Assembly (NCBI GenBank): GCA_030613765.1
Contig: JAUWLI010000132.1
Location: 1-7,725 of the forward strand
Reading direction: 5' to 3'
From: Phycisphaerae bacterium
Lineage (GTDB): Bacteria > Planctomycetota > Phycisphaerae > Sedimentisphaerales > SG8-4
DNA: 7,725 bases
Shown here: piece by piece, positions 1 through 5,823 of the stretch
Layout: every line of letters begins with the position of its first letter
Numbering within the stretch: position 1 is the first letter of the stretch
Made by a program: the position numbers and the translations under genes
The notes under the pieces: generated by a model
What the model was told of the DNA's origin: nothing
Database searches by the model: none
The model's input: the letters and a program-made list of their open reading frames with translations, nothing else

Positions 1-785
1 CCGACAGCGATTATTCGCCCCCCCTTTTCTTTTGCTGCATTTATTATGCGTGCATTTTCTTCGTCGATGCTGAATTGTTCCTGATGCATTCGGTGGTCTT
101 CGAGATTTTCTGCGGTTATCGGCTTGAATGTCCCAGCTCCGACGTGCAGTGTTATATATGCGAAATTTATACCGGCCTTTTGTAATCGCTCGATTAACGG
201 TTTTGTAAAATGCAGTCCGGCTGTCGGTGCTGCTACGGCCCCGGGGGTCTTTGCATAAACCGTTTGATAGCGCTGTTTGTCGATTTCCGCCGTCGCCAAA
301 TCATCGTCACGTTTTATATACGGGGGCAAGGGGGGGAAACCGATATTATCAAGGATGGTTTCGGTGTCTGCATCCGTTTCTATCTTCATCCTGCATGTGC
401 CATCGGCTGTCTTGTCGAGGACTATCACCCTGCAATAATCCTGCTTTGCCTTGTCTTTTAGATGGAACAGGTCGCCGGGTTTTACTTTACGGGAGGCTTT
501 TAACAAAACCTGCCAGATGCCGGTTTCGGTTTCGGCCAGAAATAATCCTTCGAGCTTGCCACCGGTGGGGCGCCTGCCGAAAAAGCGTGCCTGCAAGACT
601 TTTGTGTCGTTTAGGACAAGGCAGTCGCCGGGTGATAAGAAATCGTCGATCCTGTCAAACCGGCTGTCCAAGGTATCGCCGTTTATGCGTTTGAAAACCA
701 ACAGTCGTGAACTGCTTCGAGTATCGCCCGGCTGTTGGGCAATTAATTCCGGCGGCAAGTGATATTGGAGCATATCTATCTTCAT
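1..785 (-). CDS. queA: S-adenosylmethionine:tRNA ribosyltransferase-isomerase (3' end outside window)
   Basis: QueA transfers and isomerises the ribosyl group of S-adenosylmethionine onto 7-aminomethyl-7-deazaguanine at the tRNA wobble position, making epoxyqueuosine; it is cytoplasmic. About 261 codons are visible; the E. coli enzyme has about 356 residues, so roughly the last quarter is missing at the window edge. Family segments seen in order are LPPELIAQQP near the N-terminus, LVLNDTKVLQARFFGRR, GFPPLPPYIKR, YQTVYAKTPGAVAAPTAGLH, ITLHVGAGTFKPI, DHRMHQE and GRIIAVG. These match conserved QueA blocks in order and spacing. The ATG at 785 is chosen because the distance from Met to the LIA block equals that in E. 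coli QueA. No clear Shine-Dalgarno sequence precedes it. The gene is divergent from the small gene at 1048. Identification is secure. Confidence 0.96.
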   Translation of the reverse strand, partial: MKIDMLQYHLPPELIAQQPGDTRSSSRLLVFKRINGDTLDSRFDRIDDFLSPGDCLVLNDTKVLQARFFGRRPTGGKLEGLFLAETETGIWQVLLKASRKVKPGDLFHLKDKAKQDYCRVIVLDKTADGTCRMKIETDADTETILDNIGFPPLPPYIKRDDDLATAEIDKQRYQTVYAKTPGAVAAPTAGLHFTKPLIERLQKAGINFAYITLHVGAGTFKPITAENLEDHRMHQEQFSIDEENARIINAAKEKGGRIIAV

Positions 786-807
786 AACAGGAACTTATCA
801 GACGTAT

Positions 808-832
808 GGCTAAATGGCAAAAAAATTTAGCC
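808..832. repeat. Perfect 8-bp inverted repeat in the queA leader
   Basis: GGCTAAAT (808-815) and ATTTAGCC (825-832) can pair around a 9-nt A-rich loop, 23 bp upstream of the queA start. Neither strand has a U-run after it, so it does not look like a terminator. It could be a leader hairpin or an operator. It does not match the preQ1 riboswitch pattern that I know. Confidence 0.4.
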
Positions 833-1034
833 CAATAAAAAGCGGATTCTGACATTTAAACAGCGATGGGGCCGGGCAGTAAAGATTCCGGTAAAAGTGG
901 GTCAATTCGGGGGACGATGTTAGTAAGGCGAACACAACTTACGGTATGTGACTTGGTTTGCCACGAATCGCCTCTGCTTTCGCACGGGTAAACTTGTCGG
1001 CGCGAACGCGGGGGTGAGGGCCAGATATTTTTTT

Positions 1035-1039
1035 GGAGG
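1035..1039 (+). promoter_or_regulatory. Ribosome-binding site GGAGG that fixes the start of the small gene
   Basis: GGAGG lies 8 nt before the ATG at 1048. An in-frame TTG at 1033 would overlap this site, so the ATG is the better start. Confidence 0.75.
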
Positions 1040-1047
1040 TTAGGTCG

Positions 1048-1242
1048 ATGGCTTCGAATTTTTTTGACAAAGAGACAACTTCAATTGCGGTCCTGGACAG
1101 GGGCGAGCTTAAGAGACGAATCAGAAACTTCAAGGGCCGATTTAAGCTGGATTTTAACGAAGATTACCTTAACAGTCTCAGTGTAGACAGGTTAAGACAT
1201 ATCCTTTTGGCCGCCTTAATCAACGCAAAGCCTCACAATTAA
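1048..1242 (+). CDS. Small basic protein of unknown function (64 aa)
   Basis: I do not recognise this protein with certainty. It begins MASNFFDKETTSIAVLD, followed by a strongly basic stretch (LKRRIRNFKGRFKLDF, residues 21-36). It ends with an amphipathic helix-like segment, LSVDRLRHILLAALINA (about residues 44-60). There is no signal peptide or membrane segment, so it is probably cytoplasmic. The basic central part could bind nucleic acid or the ribosome, but that is a guess. A near-perfect Shine-Dalgarno (GGAGG, 8 nt spacing) and no overlap with another convincing gene argue that it is real. It is divergent from queA and convergent with the last pseudopilin gene. A shorter protein from an internal start is not favoured. 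Confidence 0.72.
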   Translation: MASNFFDKETTSIAVLDRGELKRRIRNFKGRFKLDFNEDYLNSLSVDRLRHILLAALINAKPHN

Positions 1243-1250
1243 AAAGCTTT

Positions 1251-1268
1251 ATGCCCTTCAGACGGCAT
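1251..1268. terminator. Possible weak bidirectional terminator between convergent genes
   Basis: ATGCC (1251-1255) pairs with GGCAT (1264-1268) around an 8-nt loop. It lies just after the small plus-strand gene and 94 bp beyond the stop of the last pseudopilin gene. On the minus strand the stem is followed by AAAGCTTTTT, a modest U-run; on the plus strand by GTTTGG. The position between convergent genes is suggestive, but the 5-bp stem is weak. Confidence 0.3.
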
Positions 1269-1361
1269 GTTTGGTTACTACCCATCCAGGTTGAGAAGAG
1301 ATTTGATTAGGATTATCCGCACGGACCGAAGAAGAATCTATAAACACAGAAGGCATACTTG

Positions 1362-2243
1362 TTAATGACTTGGTTGATAACCCAGTCCGCCCCAGCAGCC
1401 TTTCTGCATCCAGTATAAGTCCTGAAAGTCCACGTCAGAAGCCGGAGGCGTCTTAGGGTCATTATCGACCTGTTCACCAGGCGCATAGCTGCCGGTGTGA
1501 TTCATGAAGCTCTTCAATCCTGCGAATACCGTCCAGCGGCCTTTCCACTTGTGGTGCTCACTGTGTCCGTCTACATAAGAAACGGTGGCCCCGTCACCGT
1601 GTCGGACGGGAGGGTCATCGAACCATCGCTCATCTCTATAATAAACAGCGAAGGCATCCGGAGTCATTGCGCCCTCGTCAATAAAAACGAGTCTGTGAGC
1701 GGGTTTTTGAATCTCGCCCAGGCTTTTAACGTGTGCGCCGGTTACCCCCTGGGTCCAGGTATGGTTAACAGCGTTCATGGAAAACATTAACGAGTAAGTA
1801 AGGGCCTCCCCGGCCAGACCGGTTGGGCACCTGAAGAGTCTGACATTGCTGGCATAAGGCCATAAGGCGCCGTCTCTTATCTCCTGCAAAACCGTGTCCC
1901 AGTCGCTGGGGGGAAACGACACGTCGACCCAGGCCAACTCACCTAAGTGTTTGCCCCAGCCTGTGTTGACATTGCTATACCCTGTGGCGCCGTTGACAAG
2001 CTTGCCGTCGTTATCATCTGTGTACAAAAGCCATGCAAGCTGCAACTGATGCAGATTGTTAAGACACACGACACGCTTGCCCTGCTCTCTGGCGCGCTCC
2101 AGCGCCGGCAGCAATAACGCCATCAACAGCGCAATAATGGCGATTACGACGAGAAGCTCTACCAAGGTAAAACCCGTTGGGAAACTCCCCCTTTTCCGGT
2201 TGGAAATCGTTTCTGAGATGGTACTAATATTCCGCTTATCCAC
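1362..2243 (-). CDS. Prepilin-type N-terminal cleavage/methylation and H-X9-DG domain protein, copy 1
   Basis: This 293-residue pseudopilin-like protein is the last gene of the array. Its class III signal is unusually long: 24 residues end in Gly24, then F25-T-L-V-E29, followed by a hydrophobic helix ([17 protein letters not shown], about 32-48). Prepilin peptidase should cut after Gly24, and Glu29 is the conserved +5 glutamate. The C-terminal H-X9-DG motif is intact (H215, D225, G226) and follows DDPPVR; a KWKG block comes after it. Cys60 and Cys139 match a cysteine pair in all four copies. The start is GTG, supported by AAGGAG 5 nt upstream. It is closest to copy 2, sharing [15 protein letters not shown] and KGRWTV. 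The domain class is certain. The role, a secreted or surface pseudopilin of a type II/IV system, is inferred. Confidence 0.93.
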   Translation of the reverse strand: MDKRNISTISETISNRKRGSFPTGFTLVELLVVIAIIALLMALLLPALERAREQGKRVVCLNNLHQLQLAWLLYTDDNDGKLVNGATGYSNVNTGWGKHLGELAWVDVSFPPSDWDTVLQEIRDGALWPYASNVRLFRCPTGLAGEALTYSLMFSMNAVNHTWTQGVTGAHVKSLGEIQKPAHRLVFIDEGAMTPDAFAVYYRDERWFDDPPVRHGDGATVSYVDGHSEHHKWKGRWTVFAGLKSFMNHTGSYAPGEQVDNDPKTPPASDVDFQDLYWMQKGCWGGLGYQPSH

Positions 2244-2248
2244 AATAA

Positions 2249-2254
2249 CTCCTT
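2249..2254 (-). promoter_or_regulatory. Ribosome-binding site AAGGAG for the GTG start of pseudopilin copy 1
   Basis: AAGGAG lies 5 nt upstream of the GTG at 2243. No ATG occurs between it and the prepilin motif, which supports both the GTG start and the long 24-residue leader. Confidence 0.7.
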
Positions 2255-2312
2255 TTGTTATTGCTACTCTTTGTGGCTATGTTTTGCCACCCGAGCCGGT
2301 TAGAAACAAGCC

Positions 2313-2347
2313 CGCACGCAGGCACAAGACGATACGCGCCTGCTGCG
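2313..2347. repeat. GC-rich hairpin between pseudopilin copies 2 and 1
   Basis: CGCA-c-GCAGGC (2313-2323) pairs with GCCTGC-TGCG (2338-2347). This gives ten base pairs with one bulged base around a 14-nt loop. On the transcribed minus strand it is followed by GGCTTGTTTCTAA, which is only weakly U-rich. It could be an mRNA-stabilising or processing stem, or a leaky attenuator. Confidence 0.4.
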
Positions 2348-2401
2348 GTCTTTAGAACCAGCCGGGCAGATGAAAATCAACAAACATAAAAAATATGCTC
2401 A

Positions 2402-3283
2402 TCAGCGACTTGGTGTAAAGATTAACTCGCCCCAGTTACCTCTCTGGTGCCAATGTATATCATGATAGTCATCGTCGGTTGCCGGCACGATTGTACCGTC
2501 GGGGAGGGGGCTACCCGGCGGATATTGGCTTCGAGGGTGAATGCCGATAGTGGCCCGTCCCATCGCTACCGTCCAGCGACCTTTCCACTTCATCCAATCG
2601 CTGTGTCCATCTGCATAAGACTGGGCGGTCCCATCGCCATGCCGGACGGGTGGGTCGTCCCACCACACCTCGCTGCTGCCCGCATTAGCACTATAAACAA
2701 CAGCGAAACTGTCCGGGGTGACCCAGCCTTCATCAATATAGACGATTCTGGAGTGGGGGTTGCGAATCATGTTTATATTTTTCATCCAGTGCACATCTTG
2801 TATAGCGCCTCTGCGGAGACCGTTGACGCCATCCATAGCGGCGTAGGTGATATGCTCTCCCGCCAGGCCGGTCGGGCACCGGTAAACTTTTAAGCTCTTG
2901 GCATATGGCCACATCGCTCCATCTTTGATAGCACTTATTTGTTGGTCCGGTGTGGTTTGGACTCCGATTGAGTATTGATCGTGCCAGCCCCTGCCTATCC
3001 ACGGCCTCTCGTTGTAGTGGTTATTATTCGGATTTGTAGGGACCATAGCTCTACCTATCCAGCTTGAGTCCCCCTGTGGCCCGCCGTTTACAATTTTGCT
3101 ATCGTTTTCGTCTGCGTACATCATCCATGCAAGCGTCAACTGATGCAGATTGTTAAGACAAATGACCCTCCTTGCCTGCTCCCTGGCCTTTTCCAGCGCC
3201 GGTAACAATAGCGCCATCAACACCGCAATAATGGCAATTACTACTAACAGTTCAACAAGGGTGAAGCCCCTTTTTTTGCTCAT
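2402..3283 (-). CDS. Prepilin-type N-terminal cleavage/methylation and H-X9-DG domain protein, copy 2
   Basis: This 293-residue paralogue has a short six-residue leader, MSKKRG, then the mature start F7-T-L-V-E11 and a hydrophobic helix (about 13-30) ending [12 protein letters not shown]. Prepilin peptidase should cleave after Gly6. The second conserved block, [10 protein letters not shown] then [11 protein letters not shown], lies near 119-144. The H-X9-DG motif is complete (H215, D225, G226), flanked by WWDDPPVR and KWKGRWTV. Cys42 and Cys136 are its only cysteines and are shared by all copies, so a disulfide outside the inner membrane is plausible. Residues about 67-117 have no counterpart of the same sequence in the other copies. 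AAGGAG lies 7 nt before the ATG. The 158-bp gap to copy 1 suggests co-transcription. The exact partner machinery is not visible here. Confidence 0.94.
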   Translation of the reverse strand: MSKKRGFTLVELLVVIAIIAVLMALLLPALEKAREQARRVICLNNLHQLTLAWMMYADENDSKIVNGGPQGDSSWIGRAMVPTNPNNNHYNERPWIGRGWHDQYSIGVQTTPDQQISAIKDGAMWPYAKSLKVYRCPTGLAGEHITYAAMDGVNGLRRGAIQDVHWMKNINMIRNPHSRIVYIDEGWVTPDSFAVVYSANAGSSEVWWDDPPVRHGDGTAQSYADGHSDWMKWKGRWTVAMGRATIGIHPRSQYPPGSPLPDGTIVPATDDDYHDIHWHQRGNWGELIFTPSR

Positions 3284-3375
3284 AATGGTACTCCTTATTC
3301 CTTAACCGCCGATATTTCAGTACTGAGTCGAATAATAAAATCAATAAGCATATAACACAGTACTTATAATAAATA

Positions 3376-4206
3376 CTACGGTATTTTTCCCCAAACGGCT
3401 TTCCGCATATCCGTCAAGTCCGACCAGTCCTCCGCGGTTACGGGCGAAAAGTTAGGCACGCGTCTCTCTCCGGCGTCTACCGTTCCCGTTCCTTTCCACT
3501 TCCAGAATCCGCTGTGGCCATCTGCAAAGACAAAGGTCATGCCTCCGGTGTGTCGCGCGGGGGGCGGGTCAATCCATTGTCCCGGATTGTTGTACCCAAC
3601 CCTGAAACTGGAGTTGTTCACCCAGCCTTCACAAACAGCAATGATTCTGTCGTGTGGTCTGCGAACAAGCGACCTGTTCTTAACGCACAGCAAACTCGCA
3701 GCGGCGCCAGTTCCAACCGGACCTCTGTCACCATTCAGGGAAGCAACGATAGAGTAGGTCCGCATGTGTCCGGCCTTGCCGCCCGGGCACTTGTAAGCTT
3801 TTACGTTCTGGTTATTCGGCCATAGTGCTCCGTCTTTGATGGTTTTTTCATGGACGAGCCTGGCTACGGCGGGGTCGGGGTCGCCGCCGACGGCGTCGAG
3901 CTTTATCCCTAGTGCCCAGGGAATCTCTACATACACCTTGGGTGGGGTACCTGTTGGCCTGTTGTCGAGTGGATCTGGTGTGCCGATAGGATTGACGCTT
4001 GGCTGGCCGTTGACAATCTTGCCATCGTTATCATCGGCGTATATAACCCATGCAATCGCCAAATCCCTGAGGTTGGCGGTACAAACCGCGCGTCTGGCAT
4101 GCTCTCTGGCCATTTCCAGTGCGGGCATCAATAACGCCAATAATAACGCAATAATGGCAATTACGACCAGAAGCTCTATTAAGGTAAATCCTCTTTTTTT
4201 ATCCAT
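3376..4206 (-). CDS. Prepilin-type N-terminal cleavage/methylation and H-X9-DG domain protein, copy 3
   Basis: This 276-residue paralogue starts MDKKRG, then F7-T-L-I-E11 and a hydrophobic helix (about 13-30). An upstream in-frame ATG at 4269 would add 21 residues. The inner ATG at 4206 is preferred because AAGGAG (4215-4220) precedes it by 8 nt and the leader then matches copies 2 and 4. Conserved blocks are IKDGALWP (123-130), YKCPGG (138-143), DPPPARH (213-219) and H219-X9-D229-G230, then KWKG. It has two extra cysteines (174 and 192) besides the conserved pair 42 and 140. A proline- and glycine-rich insert (about 68-100) separates the N-terminal helix from the C-terminal domain. It ends with TAG. 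The family call is firm; the molecular function is unknown. Confidence 0.93.
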   Translation of the reverse strand: MDKKRGFTLIELLVVIAIIALLLALLMPALEMAREHARRAVCTANLRDLAIAWVIYADDNDGKIVNGQPSVNPIGTPDPLDNRPTGTPPKVYVEIPWALGIKLDAVGGDPDPAVARLVHEKTIKDGALWPNNQNVKAYKCPGGKAGHMRTYSIVASLNGDRGPVGTGAAASLLCVKNRSLVRRPHDRIIAVCEGWVNNSSFRVGYNNPGQWIDPPPARHTGGMTFVFADGHSGFWKWKGTGTVDAGERRVPNFSPVTAEDWSDLTDMRKAVWGKIP

Positions 4207-4257
4207 TGATGATACTCCTTTCTGTCTACTTATATCTGACCGGCCGGCCCTGTTAGA

Positions 4258-4283
4258 GGCCCCCGTCATTGACGGGATGGGCC
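4258..4283. repeat. GC-rich stem-loop in the leader between pseudopilin copies 4 and 3
   Basis: GGCC-CCCGTC (4258-4267) pairs with GACGGG-atg-GGCC (4271-4283) around a 3-nt loop, with a 3-nt bulge. This gives about 10 base pairs. No U-run follows on either strand. Its place between two co-oriented paralogues parallels the hairpin at 2313-2347. Confidence 0.4.
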
Positions 4284-4354
4284 AGTAACGCGTTTTATTC
4301 TAATGGGCCCAGCCAAATAAAAACCAATAAGCACATAAAATCATGCCTTCATAA

Positions 4355-5152
4355 TTACTGTATATAACCTAACCTTCCGTACACCTCCTGCTGAAACTGT
4401 TGCAAATCCATTGTGCCTTCAGGGGTTGCAGGCTGACGGTCAGGGTCACCCCTTTTGTCATTCATGCCCCAGTTTATAGTGTCCGGACCTTTCCACTTTA
4501 TGTATATGCTGTGTGCGTCCGCATAGCTGACGGTCACGCCGTCGCGGTGTCGGACCGATGGCGGGTCTCCCCATTGCCCCACATTATAATTAACGTGATA
4601 ACTACTGTCCCTCACCCTGCCTATGTCAACAAAAACCAATTGTTTTTGTGCCGTTTTAAGGTCGCCCCTGTTGTTGCACCATACCTGGTCTGCTACGGCA
4701 TTAGCTTGTCTAGCGCCATTCATGGCATCGACTATGGCGTAGTTCACACTATGGTTAACCATGCCGGCCGGGCATTTGAAAACCTTTGGGTTCTTGGCAT
4801 ATTCCCATAGCGTTCCCTGTTTGATGCGTGCTTCTTGTTGTCGCTTGTTTAATGTAGGGTTGCCATCATTGACGGGGTTGAGTGGTATCGGGCCTACCCA
4901 GCCAGTGACAATGGGAGGATTGGAGCCTGGTACTACATCGCCTGCCAGGCCGTTAACAAGGTCGCCGTCGTTTTCGTCTGCATACATTACCCACGCAAGG
5001 GCTAATTGCTTCAGATTGCCCATACAAACCGCGCGTCTGCCCAGTTCCCTTGCCCTATTCAGTGCCGGCATCAGTATCGCCATTAATAACGCAATAATGG
5101 CAATAACCACCAAAAGCTCTACTAATGTAAACCCTCTTCGTTTACCCATCAT
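4355..5152 (-). CDS. Prepilin-type N-terminal cleavage/methylation protein, copy 4, with altered H-X9-DA motif
   Basis: This is the first gene of the array by transcription order, with 265 residues. The leader MMGKRRG is followed by F8-T-L-V-E12 and the hydrophobic helix (about 14-31). The conserved blocks [17 protein letters not shown] (52-68) and VFKCPAG (124-130) are present. The C-terminal motif reads H202-X9-D212-A213: the usual glycine is alanine, unlike the other three copies. The downstream KWKG block is kept. The conserved cysteines are 43 and 127, with an extra Cys159. Two adjacent ATGs (5152 and 5149) are possible starts; AAGGAG at 5160-5165 is 7 nt from the first. A sigma-70-like promoter lies about 150 bp upstream, and the leader carries a 24-bp tandem repeat. 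It probably heads a four-gene transcription unit. Confidence 0.93.
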   Translation of the reverse strand: MMGKRRGFTLVELLVVIAIIALLMAILMPALNRARELGRRAVCMGNLKQLALAWVMYADENDGDLVNGLAGDVVPGSNPPIVTGWVGPIPLNPVNDGNPTLNKRQQEARIKQGTLWEYAKNPKVFKCPAGMVNHSVNYAIVDAMNGARQANAVADQVWCNNRGDLKTAQKQLVFVDIGRVRDSSYHVNYNVGQWGDPPSVRHRDGVTVSYADAHSIYIKWKGPDTINWGMNDKRGDPDRQPATPEGTMDLQQFQQEVYGRLGYIQ

Positions 5153-5166
5153 AATGATACTCCTTT

Positions 5167-5231
5167 CTGACTACAGGTATATTGCTGCCATCTACAGGAT
5201 GCACACAGCTGTCATCTACAGGATGCGCACA
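5167..5231. repeat. 24-bp direct repeat (about 2.6 copies) in the leader of the pseudopilin array
   Basis: Two full 24-bp units (5208-5231 and 5184-5207) differ at only two positions. A third, degenerate partial unit (5167-5183) keeps CTGTAG. Read on the minus strand in the mRNA sense, each full unit contains ATCCTGTAGATG, so a TAG stop abuts an ATG twice. The repeat lies between the predicted transcription start near 5290 and the pseudopilin ATG. Confidence 0.75.
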
Positions 5232-5297
5232 ACCAGCTTTCTGTTCCGAAAAAAACCACGTTTTCTGCGTTAATTTTAGCAACAGCCTGCCGAAAGT

Positions 5298-5326
5298 ATT
5301 ATAACTCATATCAGAATTCTTTGCAA
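5298..5326 (-). promoter_or_regulatory. Sigma-70-like promoter of the pseudopilin array
   Basis: On the minus strand, TTGCAA (5321-5326) and a perfect TATAAT (5298-5303) are separated by 17 bp. Transcription would start near 5290, giving a leader of about 138 nt before the ATG at 5152. No equally good promoter was seen in the gaps between the four genes, which favours one operon. Confidence 0.65.
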
Positions 5327-5370
5327 TACTAAAAACGGAAAATATTTGGACAATTTTTTCATTGTTAAGA

Positions 5371-5399
5371 TGTGGGGGCGGGATACGCCCGAGGCCACA
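5371..5399. repeat. GC-rich stem-loop upstream of the array promoter
   Basis: TGTGG (5371-5375) pairs with CCACA (5395-5399), and inside it GGGCG (5376-5380) pairs with CGCCC (5386-5390) around a 5-nt loop, with a 4-nt bulge. This is a ten-base-pair GC-rich stem in otherwise AT-rich DNA. On the minus strand TCTTAAC follows, too few U's for a convincing terminator. Confidence 0.45.
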
Positions 5400-5450
5400 G
5401 GGAGGAAGTGTATCTGTTAGCTGCGGTCAGATTAGGCGCGGGCAAAGCGC

Positions 5451-5585
5451 ATAGAAAGGGCTGAAGCCTGTAAGCTTCAGCCCTTGTGAGACAGCTTTTC
5501 ATTTAGAAAATAAAGAGCAAACTTATAATAATCTACACTGTCTCACACAAACCAAGACATATAAGAAGAAAAGACCTAAATTTCA
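5451..5585 (-). ncRNA. Candidate small structured RNA of about 135 nt
   Basis: The boundaries are inferred from a promoter at 5592-5619 (start near 5585) and a 12-bp hairpin at 5456-5485. Between them a perfect 10-bp inverted repeat, TGTGAGACAG with CTGTCTCACA (5485-5494 and 5538-5547), would close a 43-nt AT-rich region. That region contains a smaller stem, UUUUC-UAAAU-GAAAA. No open reading frame of note lies inside. It does not match tRNA, c-di-GMP or other riboswitch patterns that I can recall. It could equally be a long 5' leader read into the pseudopilin array, or a transposable palindromic element. Confidence 0.4.
5456..5485. terminator. Strong 12-bp hairpin, possible terminator on the minus strand
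   Basis: AAGGGCTGAAGC (5456-5467) and GCTTCAGCCCTT (5474-5485) are perfect complements around a 6-nt loop. On the minus strand the stem runs into TTTCTAT, a short U-rich tail fitting a weak intrinsic terminator. The plus strand has no U-tail. It may instead be a dispersed intergenic palindrome. Confidence 0.45.
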
Positions 5586-5591
5586 CTCTTA

Positions 5592-5619
5592 ATTATAACC
5601 GGCCAGAGGATTTTTGCAA
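5592..5619 (-). promoter_or_regulatory. Sigma-70-like promoter reading into a non-coding region
   Basis: On the minus strand, TTGCAA (5614-5619) and a perfect TATAAT (5592-5597) are separated by 16 bp. No protein gene begins within the next 400 bp, so it would drive the structured RNA candidate or a second, longer leader of the pseudopilin array. The -35 box is identical to that of the array promoter at 5298-5326. Confidence 0.55.
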
Positions 5620-5733
5620 GCATTTTTTTCAAAATTTTTAAATTTTTTTTACTAAAACCTTGTTTTACATGCGCAATCCCTGTTATTAGCCGCGCCAGGG
5701 CCGATTTCAGGCTTGTTGAACTCATCGACGGTA

Positions 5734-5747
5734 ATGATAAATATCAT
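5734..5747. repeat. Short operator-like palindrome
   Basis: ATGATA and TATCAT flank two bases, giving a 6-2-6 inverted repeat downstream of the cupin gene. AT-rich palindromes of this size can be regulator sites but also arise by chance. The surrounding 5620-5823 holds no recognisable gene. Confidence 0.25.
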
Positions 5748-5748
5748 G

Positions 5749-5777
5749 AAAAAAGTCTGTAAAATGAGCAGAAACTT
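5749..5777 (-). terminator. Probable intrinsic terminator of the cupin gene
   Basis: In minus-strand RNA sense, AAG-TT-TCTG (5777-5769) pairs with CAGACTT (from 5759) around a 9-nt loop, with a 2-nt bulge. It runs into a stretch of six U's (5754-5749). It lies about 47 bp after the cupin stop codon. The stem is short, but the U-run is the best seen in the window. Confidence 0.4.
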
Positions 5778-5823
5778 AGCTTGCGATCCTCATTAACTCC
5801 TATTCGCCCGGCTTTTCTGATTC

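Noticed and set aside
227..762. Overlapping plus-strand open frames of 83-155 codons across 210-762
   Set aside because: They lie antisense to queA, whose minus-strand translation matches the family block by block; the plus-strand products are low-complexity cysteine/arginine-rich shadows.
655..855. Minus-strand 66-codon frame overlapping the queA start
   Set aside because: It overlaps queA in another frame, has no ribosome-binding site and no recognisable protein features.
4242..4249. GGCCGGCC palindrome as a regulatory site
   Set aside because: It is a short GC palindrome with no second copy or context in the window.
3836..4288. Plus-strand 150-codon frame, and similar frames opposite each pseudopilin gene (for example 4761-5273)
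   Set aside because: These recur at equivalent places antisense to the paralogues, because the conserved hydrophobic helix codons read open on the other strand. They have no independent start signals.
5184..5231. CRISPR array from the 24-bp repeats
   Set aside because: The units are contiguous with no spacers between them, and there are no cas genes.
5485..5547. Miniature transposable element bounded by TGTGAGACAG inverted repeats
   Set aside because: The 63-bp span is very short, I could not identify a target-site duplication, and the upstream promoter fits an RNA stem better. A genome-wide copy count would settle it.
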